NCBI GenBank assembly: GCA_051883415.1
Contig: JBJETR010000036.1
Span: forward strand, 1-64,000
Reading direction: 5' to 3'
Length of the DNA: 64,000 nucleotides
Source: HGM11368 sp051883415
GTDB lineage: Bacteria > Bacillota > Clostridia > Christensenellales > UBA3700
Positions 47,949 to 57,202 of this stretch are shown piece after piece. How positions within the stretch are numbered: position 1 is the first letter of the stretch; the number at the start of each line of letters is the position of its first letter. The translations under genes were made by a program, and so were the position numbers. The notes beneath the pieces were generated by a model that saw only the letters and a list, made by a program, of their open reading frames with translations, did not search any database and was not told where the DNA came from.

Positions 47949-48620
47949 TTACCCGTCCTTATTGGTAAGTTGTGTAATAATCGTTGTATCTATGAGTGAC
48001 AAGTGGCTCCTGTCACGGTCGCACACAGCGACGAATTGTCCCGCAACCTCTTCTATATGGCGAGTAGGACTACCACACTGCTTGCACCCGCCCTCGAGGG
48101 TAAGCTGATATAGCATACCGTTGACGCTAACCCTAGGAGGTTTGCCGTACTTGATTTTTTTGATTGCAAAGCCCGTCTTAGACATTGCCCGAAGCATTCT
48201 TGCCGAATAAACGTTGTCCACCACGAGATAAAGTCCAAAAGCCGCCAACGATAGTCCTAACATTATGCACAGTGCCATAAGCGTGATATTATAAGAGTGA
48301 GCTTTGAGGATAAAAAACGCTACAATGCAAACCGCAACAATCAGCACCCCCAACGCAATCATAGCCACACTCTTACCAAAAGCTTGCTTGGTTGTAGACG
48401 TTTTGGTGAGCACCAACTCTTTGGCATCCACTACTTGCAAACCCAGCAGCTGCCCTTGTTGGATATACGACGCCTCTATTGCCCTCTGCGTTTCTTCTTC
48501 TCTAGCCTTTCTTCTTTGAGCCCAATCGGGCTTCTTATTGATTTCTAGCTCAGCTCCGCAATGCTTGCAAAATTTAGCATCGTCTTCTACGTTGCTATTG
48601 CAAATAGGGCACTTCTTCAT
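47949..48620 (-). CDS. Zinc-ribbon membrane protein (223 aa)
   Basis: N-terminal zinc ribbon (CPICNSNVEDDAKFCKHCG, residues 4-22), a charged helix, two membrane helices (SVAMIALGVLIVAVCIVAFFIL and LMALCIMLGLSLAAFGLYLVV, about 100-155) and a C-terminal cytosolic domain with a second cysteine pair (GGCKQCGSPTRHIEEV). The start at 48620 overlaps the last base of the upstream membrane gene. Function unknown. Confidence 0.7.
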   Translation of the reverse strand: MKKCPICNSNVEDDAKFCKHCGAELEINKKPDWAQRRKAREEETQRAIEASYIQQGQLLGLQVVDAKELVLTKTSTTKQAFGKSVAMIALGVLIVAVCIVAFFILKAHSYNITLMALCIMLGLSLAAFGLYLVVDNVYSARMLRAMSKTGFAIKKIKYGKPPRVSVNGMLYQLTLEGGCKQCGSPTRHIEEVAGQFVAVCDRDRSHLSLIDTTIITQLTNKDG

Positions 48621-49345
48621 TACTCTTCCTCCTCGCGTATCGTCTTGGTTGCCGTAGCGTAAGCCTTTTGCCACTTTATTACCACTATCGTTGCACCAAT
48701 CAAAACTATAGGCAAGGCGTATGCGCCCACACCCGTCACGAAAGAACTGCCCGCCATACCTTGCAATGAGATGACCATGAGTGTGATTAGCTCCGCTAAG
48801 CTCAAAACGGAAAACACCGAACATAATACCGCTAATAGGGATGCCGACTTCTTTTTGGCTGCGCCTATCGCCCCAACGACAACAATCGCTATCCACATAA
48901 CGACAAACACTATCGCAACTGCATGTTGCAAGTCCATAACACGGTTAAGCATAACCTTCTGTGAGGTGGTAAAGCTAGAGTCAACGTATTGAGTGATAAC
49001 TTCGTTGATTGTTTCGTTGTTATCGCTACCCATCAATCCTATTGCAAGAAAGTTTAGCCAACCGTCTTCCCCAAAAGATATCGGAGCAAACAATATTGAT
49101 ATCGTGTTGACCGAAGAGGTCAAAGATTGTGTACCTTCAGCGCCTATTTCCGCCAAATCGATGGTAGCGCTGATGCCCGTAACGGGCAACAAAAGACATA
49201 CCAAAATCAATACCGTCACGGCAATGACGACGTAAGGAAATGTAGTATTCAATTTTTGCAAAGTCTTCTGTGCTTCAAGCAATCTTGGACTGATAGGCTT
49301 GGCACTATCGCTATTTTTTGCTTTTTTCTTAGATCTACTAGCCAT
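48620..49345 (-). CDS. Hypothetical membrane protein (241 aa)
   Basis: Basic N-terminus (ASRSKKKAKNS), then four membrane helices (VVIAVTVLILVCLLLPVTGI, AVAIVFVVMWIAIVVVGAIGAA, LLAVLCSVFSVLSLAELITLMVISL, YALPIVLIGATIVVIKW) with a 60-residue outer loop between the first two. Co-transcribed with the zinc-ribbon membrane gene. No family recognised. Confidence 0.65.
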   Translation of the reverse strand: MASRSKKKAKNSDSAKPISPRLLEAQKTLQKLNTTFPYVVIAVTVLILVCLLLPVTGISATIDLAEIGAEGTQSLTSSVNTISILFAPISFGEDGWLNFLAIGLMGSDNNETINEVITQYVDSSFTTSQKVMLNRVMDLQHAVAIVFVVMWIAIVVVGAIGAAKKKSASLLAVLCSVFSVLSLAELITLMVISLQGMAGSSFVTGVGAYALPIVLIGATIVVIKWQKAYATATKTIREEEE

Positions 49346-49455
49346 GATAATCTCCCGTAGCGATTATATTATAAAGCAAATCAAAGAAAATTACAAGGTA
49401 TAAAGGCAGTATAAATGCACACATTAACAATACTTTACAAAAGGAGTTTTGCTAT

Positions 49456-49668
49456 ATGATGACAATTACTATTATTGCGACTTTGCTTTTGATAGTCGGT
49501 GCATTCAACTGGTTTGCCGTTGGCGTATTCGGTTTTAACGTTATCAATTGGATATGTATGGGCAATATGGTTGCACAAGGCATAATTTACGGCATAGTCG
49601 GCATTGCGGGCTTGTGGGTACTCGTTTACCTTATAGCCAACAAGTTTAAGCTTACAAAACAAGCTTAA
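49456..49668 (+). CDS. DUF378-family small membrane protein
   Basis: 70 residues, two helices (IIATLLLIVGAFNWFAVGVFGF and IIYGIVGIAGLWVLVYLIA) with the GAxNW and GxxG features of DUF378. AAGGAG precedes the ATG. Function unknown. Confidence 0.82.
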   Translation: MMTITIIATLLLIVGAFNWFAVGVFGFNVINWICMGNMVAQGIIYGIVGIAGLWVLVYLIANKFKLTKQA

Positions 49669-49692
49669 AACTCCCCGTCACGGGGGTACATA

Positions 49693-50142
49693 TCACACTA
49701 TATTACCTAAATAATATCCTATGGCGAGCTGATTGATAAGCATATCTCTAGTGTTATCACCACTCGCTTTTTCATCCAATTGGGTAAGCAAAGCTACCGT
49801 TTCTAAGTTGAGTCTGCGCATATCGACAAGCACTTTTCGTAAATTGTCCTTGGTGCCGGTCCGATATTGAGACGTCACGCTAAAAAAGTTATTTTTGTCG
49901 ATACGTATCGAGTTTTTGGATAATAACTTGGCAATATTGTCTAACAAAAATACGTTGATTGGGGTTTTTGCACCTGCTTGCAAGCTCTCTACCATTGCTG
50001 TCAACGTGACGAGATTTCGTTTGATTTTGACAAGATATTGCACCAAAAATATAGGAAAGTTGCCACTTTTGGTTTGCTTATCGTATTCTTCGTTCATATC
50101 GTGTATTGCCTTGTCACCCGGCATTTGTTCATCGTTATACAT
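49693..50142 (-). CDS. Hypothetical helical protein (149 aa)
   Basis: Acidic N-terminus (MYNDEQMPGDKAIHDMNEEYD), then long amphipathic helices and no membrane segment. AGAGGTG precedes the ATG at 50142. The gene contains one GATACGTATC palindrome (49900). No family recognised. Confidence 0.6.
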   Translation of the reverse strand: MYNDEQMPGDKAIHDMNEEYDKQTKSGNFPIFLVQYLVKIKRNLVTLTAMVESLQAGAKTPINVFLLDNIAKLLSKNSIRIDKNNFFSVTSQYRTGTKDNLRKVLVDMRRLNLETVALLTQLDEKASGDNTRDMLINQLAIGYYLGNIV

Positions 50143-50194
50143 ACGCGCACCTCTTATATATAATATGTAGCGTAAAATAAATAATAAGTATTTG

Positions 50195-50223
50195 TTGCAT
50201 TTTCTGCCTACAACGCTTATAAT
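50195..50223 (+). promoter_or_regulatory. Promoter giving a leaderless transcript
   Basis: TTGCAT (50195-50200), 17-bp spacer, TATAAT (50218-50223). The ATG at 50230 is seven bases past the -10 box, where transcription should start; no ribosome site is present. Confidence 0.65.
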
Positions 50224-50229
50224 GCTATT

Positions 50230-51882
50230 ATGGACAATATGATTTTGACTCCCGTTCAGTTGTGGGAAGATTACGATCCGTGGGCACAGCCTTTGCAAGC
50301 GTCATTCCAAAATTACGACGACAGAGGCGATTATTTTTACGTGCAAGGTTATTGCAACGGCGATAGATATTCGGACGGCGTCGTGCGTATTTTTTTCAAA
50401 GGCATGTTGCCAAAAGGCGAATGCAAAAAGTTGGCGATTCTGATTGACGACTACGACGGCAATCTGAGCGAAGAAAATTTCGCGGGCTTGATAAAACAAG
50501 GCTTTGGATATATCTTCTTCGATTATTGCGGTGAAAAAGTCGGCAGACTTAACTACACCAAATATCCAAAGAGCATCGACTACGCCAATCTTTGTCGTGC
50601 AGGAGAGCACCTCGACCACGCTATCCCCGATGCAAAAGCTACTTGCCACTTCGTATGGACCAAAGTATGTCGCAGAGTGGTGACTTTGGCTACCTTTTTG
50701 CTAGGCGAGGAGGTGCAAATCTTCTTGGTGGGACTACGCAAAGGCTCCACCATCGCTTGGCAAACCGCAGGTATGGACGGTAGAATCGACGGGTTGATCG
50801 CCACCCTCAGTGCAGGTTGGGAAGAATATTGCGACTATCACAAATTTAGCGACAACGATATAGTTTTGAGCGATGAGAGAGCTCGTTGGCTTGCGGGTTG
50901 CGCACCTCAAACTTATGCAAGATTTATCAAATGCCCTACTCTATTTATTGGTGCAACCAACAGCGATTTGACGCCCGTGGACAGGTTGGAAAACACCCTC
51001 AACGTCATCGCAGAAAAGAACAAACTCAAAAAGTGTATCTGCGCAGGACATTGCCATAGCGTGGACAATGGCGCACTAATGTTGGTGATTAAGTGGCTGG
51101 GCGCTACGTCGTCGGGCGAGACCTTACCTCATTCTCCTCAAATAGACCTCGTTGTCAAAGACGGAAAGCTGGTGGCAGAGGTTGCCTTTGACGAAAGCGT
51201 TGCCGTTAGCGAGCGTTGCATATACTATTCTTACGACGAGCTCAACCCAAAACTTAGAAGTTGGAACAAAATCACCGTTGCCGAAGGCACCGACAACGTG
51301 CCTATCCCGGTATACGCCAACAACGAAAGAATCTATGCTTACGCACAAATTACCTATGCGGAAGGATATTCTCTATCTTGTTTGTTGCGTACCTACGAGG
51401 TGAGCGATGAAGATATTACCTTTACCCCGCTCAAACGCTCTCAAATAATCTACGAACGCAAAAAAGGCACCGGCAGTTGGGTGGCAGAAGAGTCCGACGG
51501 CTTTGAGATTTGCAGTACGCCTATTATGAAAAAGGGTGCATTCGACATCATGGGTATCACTGCCGACAAAGGCGATTTGATAACCTATACTCTCGGCGAA
51601 GCAAAATACTTCGGCGACGACGACAACCTATTGCAGTTTGACACCTATTGTGCCGAAGAAAGGACGCTGGAGGTGGAGCTGACGGTGGAAAACGGCGGAA
51701 AAATCGCATACTACACCGCAACCGTAAAGCTCTCGGACGGTGATGCTTGGCAAAAACACCCTATCGAAAAACAACACTTCAAAACTGCCGATATGCTCCC
51801 TCTGAAAAGTTGGAAAGGAGCAAAAAAACTCACCTTCAAAAATATCGGCGGCGTGCTGATAAATAATATACTTTGGGTATAG
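50230..51882 (+). CDS. Degenerate alpha/beta-hydrolase-fold protein (550 aa)
   Basis: An alpha/beta-hydrolase-like core (about 60-285): GLRKGSTIAWQTAG sits at the nucleophile elbow but has Arg-Lys where GxSxG has Ser; an acid region NSDLTPVDRL and a His region AGHCHSVDN remain. The C-terminal 260 residues are beta-rich with two likely sandwich domains. No signal peptide. Closest in layout to acetyl-xylan-esterase- or PqaA-like proteins, but catalysis is doubtful. It heads a six-gene plus-strand run. Confidence 0.5.
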   Translation: MDNMILTPVQLWEDYDPWAQPLQASFQNYDDRGDYFYVQGYCNGDRYSDGVVRIFFKGMLPKGECKKLAILIDDYDGNLSEENFAGLIKQGFGYIFFDYCGEKVGRLNYTKYPKSIDYANLCRAGEHLDHAIPDAKATCHFVWTKVCRRVVTLATFLLGEEVQIFLVGLRKGSTIAWQTAGMDGRIDGLIATLSAGWEEYCDYHKFSDNDIVLSDERARWLAGCAPQTYARFIKCPTLFIGATNSDLTPVDRLENTLNVIAEKNKLKKCICAGHCHSVDNGALMLVIKWLGATSSGETLPHSPQIDLVVKDGKLVAEVAFDESVAVSERCIYYSYDELNPKLRSWNKITVAEGTDNVPIPVYANNERIYAYAQITYAEGYSLSCLLRTYEVSDEDITFTPLKRSQIIYERKKGTGSWVAEESDGFEICSTPIMKKGAFDIMGITADKGDLITYTLGEAKYFGDDDNLLQFDTYCAEERTLEVELTVENGGKIAYYTATVKLSDGDAWQKHPIEKQHFKTADMLPLKSWKGAKKLTFKNIGGVLINNILWV

Positions 51883-51883
51883 T

Positions 51884-52072
51884 ATGGAATACAAAATAGG
51901 CGACGTGGTAACGACCAAAAAAGCTCACCCTTGCGGTGGCAATCGATGGGAAATAGTGCGTGTGGGCGCAGACTTCAAACTAAAATGCCTCACTTGCGGT
52001 AGAGTCGTTATGCTAGATAGCGAAAGCGCAAAAAAGGCAATAAAACTAGTGAAGGACGGTAATAATGGCTAA
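51884..52072 (+). CDS. DUF951 family protein
   Basis: 62 residues: YKIGDVVTTKKAHPCGGNRWEIVRVGADFKLKCLTCGRVVMLD. The KKxHPCG...W.....G.D.KL.C..CGR pattern is diagnostic of DUF951, a small conserved Bacillota protein often encoded near ychF or rpsF, of unknown role, with a probable zinc site. Confidence 0.92.
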   Translation: MEYKIGDVVTTKKAHPCGGNRWEIVRVGADFKLKCLTCGRVVMLDSESAKKAIKLVKDGNNG

Positions 52073-52607
52073 AAAACCCGCTCTAATCAACTTCATCAAC
52101 GTGTTTCTTTCGCTGATTATCATCGTATTGATATTGGCAATTATATGCTTGCTGTGGATAATCTCACCTATGAAAGTGAGTGGCAACTCTATGCAAAACA
52201 CCTTGCAGGACAGCGATATAATATGGGTTCAAAAGACGGGGTATGAGTTGCAAAAGGGCGATATTATAGTATTCAAACGCCCCGGAGCCGATAAGCCGCC
52301 CGTCAAACGCATAATCGCAACACAAGGCGATACGGTGCAGTTCGATATGGTGGGCGGATATAAAGTCAACGGCGAATATATAGACGAAGATTATCTATCG
52401 TTTGACAACACTCTGCTCTATGACGAGTATTACTTCACGGGCATGCATCAAGACGCCACCGTAAGTGCGTTGTTGATGACGTCGGGCGTCATCGTGGGCG
52501 AAAATCAACTCTTCGTACTAGGCGACAATAGAGGAGTTTCGCTGGATAGCCATAGCTACGGCTGTATAGAAATTGATTGGATAATAGGAAAAGTAGTAAA
52601 CAAATAA
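52065..52607 (+). CDS. lepB: Signal peptidase I
   Basis: 180 residues, Gram-positive size. One N-terminal membrane helix (FLSLIIIVLILAIICLLWII), catalytic Ser in MKVSGNSMQNTL, catalytic Lys in PPVKRIIATQGD, and the GDNRGVSLDSHSYG box. Removes signal peptides at the outer membrane face. Overlaps the DUF951 gene by eight bases. Confidence 0.94.
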   Translation: MAKKPALINFINVFLSLIIIVLILAIICLLWIISPMKVSGNSMQNTLQDSDIIWVQKTGYELQKGDIIVFKRPGADKPPVKRIIATQGDTVQFDMVGGYKVNGEYIDEDYLSFDNTLLYDEYYFTGMHQDATVSALLMTSGVIVGENQLFVLGDNRGVSLDSHSYGCIEIDWIIGKVVNK

Positions 52608-52616
52608 GGAGTATAT

Positions 52617-52904
52617 ATGAAAGCAATAGTATCGGTAATCGGAAAAGACAAAAAAGGCATCATTGCAAAAGTGGCAACTAAACTCAGCGACCTCGACGTA
52701 AATATCGAGGATATCTCGCAAACAATTATGCAAAACTTCTTTACTATGATTATGGCTGTGGATTTGAGCGAAAGCACTCATTCTTTTGAAGAAGTCAAAC
52801 AAGAATTGATAACAACGGGACAAGCCTTGGGCGTAGAAATACATATCCAATCGCAATCTATATTCGAAAGTATGCACCAACTCACCACCAACACCACTCT
52901 ATAA
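52617..52904 (+). CDS. ACT domain protein, UPF0237 family
   Basis: 95 residues, a single ACT domain: AIVSVIGKDKKGIIAKVATKLSDLDVNIEDISQTIMQNFFTMIM. Such proteins bind amino acids or other small ligands. It is followed by the UPF0210 gene, the usual pairing in Bacillota, which suggests a joint function. AAGGAG upstream. Confidence 0.92.
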   Translation: MKAIVSVIGKDKKGIIAKVATKLSDLDVNIEDISQTIMQNFFTMIMAVDLSESTHSFEEVKQELITTGQALGVEIHIQSQSIFESMHQLTTNTTL

Positions 52905-52915
52905 ACGGACGGACT

Positions 52916-54265
52916 ATGTACACAAATAAAGAAATAATTGAAACTATCAACATGGTATCTCACCAACATCTTGACGTGAGAACTATTACTATGGGAATAT
53001 CGCTGATGGATTGCATTAGCGATAGCAAAACTCGTACTTGCGAAAAAATCTATGACAAAATTATGCGCAAAGCCGGCAACCTCGTCAAAGTTGGCGAGCA
53101 AATAAGCTCCGAGATAGGCGTGCCTATCGTCAACAAGCGTGTTGCGGTAACTCCTATTAGCCTAGTGAGCGCTTCGAGTCGCGGACACTTGGAAATCATT
53201 CGTACTCTGGACAAAATTGCCGAGGAGATAGGCATCGACTTCTTGGGCGGATATTCCGCATTGGTACACAAGGCTATGAGCCCTTATGAAGAAGAGTTTA
53301 TCCGCTCTATCCCCGAGGCTCTATCCACTACCAATAAGATTTGTTCTTCCGTCAACGTCGCCACTTCCAAGGCAGGTATCAATATGGACGCCGTGGCTCT
53401 AATGGGCAAAATCGTCAAAGAGTGCGCATTAGCTACCAAGGACAACGACTCCATGGCGTGTGCTAAGTTGGTGGTCTTTGCCAACGCCGTTGAGGACAAC
53501 CCTTTTATGGCGGGAGCTTTCCTAGGTAGCGGTGAGGACGACACGGTAATCAACGTGGGCGTTTCGGGCCCGGGCGTGGTCAAGACGGCTCTCGAAAGAG
53601 TCGACGGCGACCTTACGCAAGTGGCTGAATGCATCAAACAAACTGCCTTCAAAATCACAAGAGTCGGACAACTCGTTGCCAAAGAAGCGGCTAATAGACT
53701 CGGGGTATCGAGCGGTATAGTTGACCTTTCGCTTGCCCCAACGCCTGTCGTAGGCGACAGCGTGGCACATATCCTTGAAGAAATCGGTCTGGAAAGCGTA
53801 GGAGCGTGCGGTACGACCGCTACCCTTGCTATGCTCAACGACGCCGTCAAGAAGGGCGGTATCATGGCAAGCAGTCACGTGGGCGGACTGAGCGGTGCAT
53901 TTATACCTGTTTCTGAAGATGCAGGTATGATTAAGGCAACGGAAATCGGCGCCTTGAATATAGAAAAACTCGAAGCTATGACTGCCGTATGTTCCGTTGG
54001 CTTAGATATGATTGCAATCCCCGGGGATACCGAAGCCGACGTCATCTCTGCATTAATAGCAGACGAAATAGCTATAGGCGTGGTTAATACCAAGACTACG
54101 GCTGTAAGAGTCATCCCTGTATACGGCAAAAAGGAAGGAGAATACGCCGAATTCGGCGGACTGCTCGGAAGAGCTCCTATAATGAAGATAAGTAAGTATT
54201 CTCCAAGCAAATTTATATCAAGAGGCGGACGTATACCTGCGCCTTTACATAGTAACAAAAACTGA
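52916..54265 (+). CDS. UPF0210 (PFL/DUF711) family protein
   Basis: 449 residues, full length for UPF0210. Recognised by TITMGISLMDCI, VNKRVAVTPISLV, GGYSALVHKAMSPYEEEFIRSIPEAL and the Gly-rich GVSGPGVVKTAL. Related to pyruvate-formate-lyase-like folds; function unknown. Paired with the ACT gene. Confidence 0.93.
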   Translation: MYTNKEIIETINMVSHQHLDVRTITMGISLMDCISDSKTRTCEKIYDKIMRKAGNLVKVGEQISSEIGVPIVNKRVAVTPISLVSASSRGHLEIIRTLDKIAEEIGIDFLGGYSALVHKAMSPYEEEFIRSIPEALSTTNKICSSVNVATSKAGINMDAVALMGKIVKECALATKDNDSMACAKLVVFANAVEDNPFMAGAFLGSGEDDTVINVGVSGPGVVKTALERVDGDLTQVAECIKQTAFKITRVGQLVAKEAANRLGVSSGIVDLSLAPTPVVGDSVAHILEEIGLESVGACGTTATLAMLNDAVKKGGIMASSHVGGLSGAFIPVSEDAGMIKATEIGALNIEKLEAMTAVCSVGLDMIAIPGDTEADVISALIADEIAIGVVNTKTTAVRVIPVYGKKEGEYAEFGGLLGRAPIMKISKYSPSKFISRGGRIPAPLHSNKN

Positions 54266-54275
54266 CGGAGAAGAT

Positions 54276-54995
54276 ATGCAAGCAGAAGGAAAAAATGCCG
54301 TTGTCGAAGCCCTGGACAGCAATATTGTCATAAAAAAGCTCTACGTATGCAAAACCATGCGTGAGTTGGATAAAGTCATCGACAAAGCAAAATCAAAGAA
54401 TATCCCCGTAGCATTGGTGGACAAGCGTGAGCTGGACAAAATGTCGGAAACAGGCAAACACCAAGGCGTGATTGCTATATGTAAGGACTTTGAATATACA
54501 CCTCTGGACGACGTGATTGTCAAGGCTCGCCAAAAATGTAAACAACTATTCCTCGTGCTGTTGGACGGTATCGAAGATCCTCATAATCTCGGTAGCATTA
54601 TTAGAGTCGCCGAGTGTTGCGGCGCCGACGCCGTGGTCATTCCTAACCGTAGAGCCGTGGGGGTAACCCCTACCGTCATTAGAGTTTCGGCGGGTGCAAC
54701 CAATCACTTGCCCGTTTGCCTAGTAGGCAATATCAACGACGCTATACGCAAACTTAAGGACGAGTTCGTAGGCGTGATTTGCGCCGATATGGACGGCGAG
54801 CCTCTCAATCAAGCAAGGCTTGACGGCGACGTTGCAATAGTCATAGGCAACGAAGGAAACGGCGTCAAATCTTTGACGGCAAAGTTGTGTGACAAGACTG
54901 TTGCAATACCGCAATTTGGCAAAGTGAACTCTCTCAACGCTTCGGTTGCCTGCGGAATTATCTGCTACGAAATAGTCAGACAAAGACTAAAATAA
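54276..54995 (+). CDS. rlmB: 23S rRNA 2'-O-methyltransferase, TrmH/SpoU (RlmB) family
   Basis: 239 residues. N-terminal substrate-binding domain (GKNAVVEALDSN...KHQGVIAICKDFEY) and a SpoU knot domain: motif 1 DGIEDPHNLGSIIRVAE, motif 2 VIGNEGNGV, motif 3 IPQFGKVNSLNASVACGI. Methylates a ribose in 23S rRNA (G2251 in E. coli). Starts ten bases after UPF0210. Confidence 0.92.
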   Translation: MQAEGKNAVVEALDSNIVIKKLYVCKTMRELDKVIDKAKSKNIPVALVDKRELDKMSETGKHQGVIAICKDFEYTPLDDVIVKARQKCKQLFLVLLDGIEDPHNLGSIIRVAECCGADAVVIPNRRAVGVTPTVIRVSAGATNHLPVCLVGNINDAIRKLKDEFVGVICADMDGEPLNQARLDGDVAIVIGNEGNGVKSLTAKLCDKTVAIPQFGKVNSLNASVACGIICYEIVRQRLK

Positions 54996-55001
54996 TAAAA
55001 C

Positions 55002-55032
55002 GAAAAAGCCCACGATAATCACGGGGCTTTTC
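55002..55032 (+). terminator. Terminator after rlmB
   Basis: GAAAAAGCCC / GGGGCTTTTC hairpin directly after the stop region, ending the 50230-54995 run. Confidence 0.7.
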
Positions 55033-55101
55033 GGTGTCATAAAGACATAAAGAAAAAATTATGTTTTGCTACCTAATCTATACTTACATATTACTAGTCG
55101 T

Positions 55102-55154
55102 GTCTTAAACCTTCATTAAATTATCAAAAATTATTTTTAATTTTGGTTTAAGAC
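55102..55154. promoter_or_regulatory. Inverted repeat upstream of the two-component system
   Basis: GTCTTAAACC (55102-55111) and GGTTTAAGAC (55145-55154), perfect 10-bp arms 33 bp apart. The arms flank the likely promoter and could be sites for the response regulator or for a looped control complex. Confidence 0.55.
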
Positions 55155-55170
55155 AGTGCAAGGAGGGATT

Positions 55171-55848
55171 ATGAGAATTTTGTTGGTGGAAGACTCGATA
55201 AGCTTGTGCGAAGTACTCACCGAAGTACTGCAAAAAGAAAAATACGAGGTTCAATGCGCCTACGACGGAGAAGAAGGGCTTAACCTTGCCGTGTCGGATA
55301 TATTCGACCTAATCATACTCGACGTGATGATGCCAAAGAAAAACGGTTTCGACGTGCTAAAAGAATTGAGAGCAAAGAAAATCTACACGCCCGTCATTAT
55401 GCTGACTGCCCTTTCGCAAGAATCTAACAAAGTGCAAGGGCTTGACCTAGGTGCCGACGATTATCTGTCCAAGCCTTTTTCTACATCGGAACTGCTGGCG
55501 AGAATCAGAGCTATTTTGCGAAGAAGAGGTGACGTCACGATTGAGAATACACTATCCTACCAAGGTGTGGTACTCAATTTGTCCAGCTATCAGTTGATTA
55601 GAGGCACCAAATCCGTCAAACTGTCGCAAAAAGAGTGCGATATCATGCGCTACTTTATGGAAAAGCCACGATACGTGGCGGAAAAAGAAGCCCTCATCAA
55701 CAAAGTATGGGGGTTCGACAACACTTTCGAGTCCAATTCTTTGGAGGTGTTTATTTCTTTTTTGAGAAAAAAACTCTCCTTTATCGACGCCCCTTTCGTC
55801 ATCAATTCGATAAGAGGCGTGGGATATCAGTTGGGGGATAAACAATGA
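55171..55848 (+). CDS. OmpR/PhoB-family response regulator
   Basis: 225 residues. Receiver domain: acidic pair VEDS, phosphoacceptor Asp in LIILDVMMPKKNG (about 51), the LTA switch, and Lys in DYLSKPF. C-terminal winged helix (GVVLNLSSYQLIRGTKSVKLSQKECDIMRYFM..., EVFISFLRKKLSFI). Overlaps the kinase gene by four bases. AAGGAGGG before the ATG at 55171. Confidence 0.95.
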   Translation: MRILLVEDSISLCEVLTEVLQKEKYEVQCAYDGEEGLNLAVSDIFDLIILDVMMPKKNGFDVLKELRAKKIYTPVIMLTALSQESNKVQGLDLGADDYLSKPFSTSELLARIRAILRRRGDVTIENTLSYQGVVLNLSSYQLIRGTKSVKLSQKECDIMRYFMEKPRYVAEKEALINKVWGFDNTFESNSLEVFISFLRKKLSFIDAPFVINSIRGVGYQLGDKQ

Positions 55849-57074
55849 ATATGTTCAAAAACGCACAACTCAAGTTTATGCTCATTCCACTATTGGTGTG
55901 TGCTACACTTTTGTGCGTCGTTTTCTCGGCGATATTCGCCATTGCTTCCACTACCTCTCTCAAAAGCGCACGTGATTACGTCACCGATGCACAGAGCGTT
56001 AGCACCGAAAAAGCTATGAGTTCGGGCTATCAATTTAGATGTATAACGGTGATAGAGCTCCCCGACGGACAACTGCTCACCTCAAAAGACGACTTTTTTG
56101 TAAACGTCGATTTAGCAAAATTGTTGGACGACGCAAAGGACAAGTCTAACAACGTCATCAAAGCGGGGGATTTGTCGTTGGTCGTAGGCTACAAAAACGA
56201 CTTATATTACGAATGTCCCGTAGCAAGATATACAATATACGACTACTCTTCCGAACGAGCTACACTCAACAATCTCGTTTTGACGTTGGTGGTAGTGTAT
56301 ATCATTACCGTATTGATAATCGGTCTGCTATCTTACTTATTCTCGGCAAGTGCGGTCGAGCCTATGAATATCGCATTCAAAAAGCAACAAGAGCTTATCG
56401 CCAACGCTTCGCACGAGCTAAAAACACCTCTCACCATTGCATTGACCAATATCGACTTGGTAACAAGCGAGCCCAAACAAACGGTGCTTGAAAACAAAAA
56501 GTGGTTGGACAGCACAACCTACCAACTTAAGAGAATGAATAGCTTGGTGTTGCAAATGTTGGAGCTTTCTCGCCTTGAAATGAGAGGCAAGCAGCTTCAC
56601 CACGACGACGTAAACCTAAGCGACTTGGCTACGGGCACGCTATTGTCTTTTGAGGCTTCGATATACGAAAAGAACATACTGCTTACTGCCGATATTGCTC
56701 AAGACGTGCATTACGAGTGCGATAGAATAGAGGTGGAAAAGCTGATGACTATCTTGCTGGACAACGCCAAAAAGTATACGCCCGAAGAAGGTGAAATAAC
56801 CTTTACGCTTCAAAATTTGCCAAAGGCTATCAAGCTTAGAGTAACCAATTCGGGTAATGGTCTTAGCAAGGAAGAATGTGAGAACGTCTTTGAGAGATTT
56901 TATAAATCCGACCACTCTCACAAAGAAAGTGGCAATAGCTTTGGACTTGGGCTCTCTATCGCTAAGTCTGTAGTGACTTCGCTCGGCGGTAGTATAAGGT
57001 GCATGAGCGACGGTATGAGTTGGACGGCATTCGAGATAACTTTGCCCGTCAAGCCTTCTAAAAACGCCAAATAA
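55845..57074 (+). CDS. Sensor histidine kinase
   Basis: 409 residues. Two membrane helices (about 10-32 and 143-168) around an extracellular sensor of about 110 residues of unknown ligand. HisKA with phospho-His in NASHELKTPLTIA, HATPase N box LLDNAKKYTPEEG, G boxes NSFGLGLSIAKSVV. No HAMP or PAS domain. Partner of the preceding regulator. Confidence 0.94.
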   Translation: MNMFKNAQLKFMLIPLLVCATLLCVVFSAIFAIASTTSLKSARDYVTDAQSVSTEKAMSSGYQFRCITVIELPDGQLLTSKDDFFVNVDLAKLLDDAKDKSNNVIKAGDLSLVVGYKNDLYYECPVARYTIYDYSSERATLNNLVLTLVVVYIITVLIIGLLSYLFSASAVEPMNIAFKKQQELIANASHELKTPLTIALTNIDLVTSEPKQTVLENKKWLDSTTYQLKRMNSLVLQMLELSRLEMRGKQLHHDDVNLSDLATGTLLSFEASIYEKNILLTADIAQDVHYECDRIEVEKLMTILLDNAKKYTPEEGEITFTLQNLPKAIKLRVTNSGNGLSKEECENVFERFYKSDHSHKESGNSFGLGLSIAKSVVTSLGGSIRCMSDGMSWTAFEITLPVKPSKNAK

Positions 57075-57096
57075 ATCAATACGTATCAACAAAAAC

Positions 57097-57129
57097 GCAA
57101 CCGACGCATATGTTCGGTTGCATTTTTTT
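57097..57129 (+). terminator. Terminator after the histidine kinase
   Basis: GCAACCGA ... TCGGTTGC followed by T7. Confidence 0.85.
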
Positions 57130-57202
57130 GCAAATTTGACGTTGGCAATTATTGCTTGTTTTGTTATAAATAATCTCTATATTAGTTATATATTTTGAGC
57201 TT

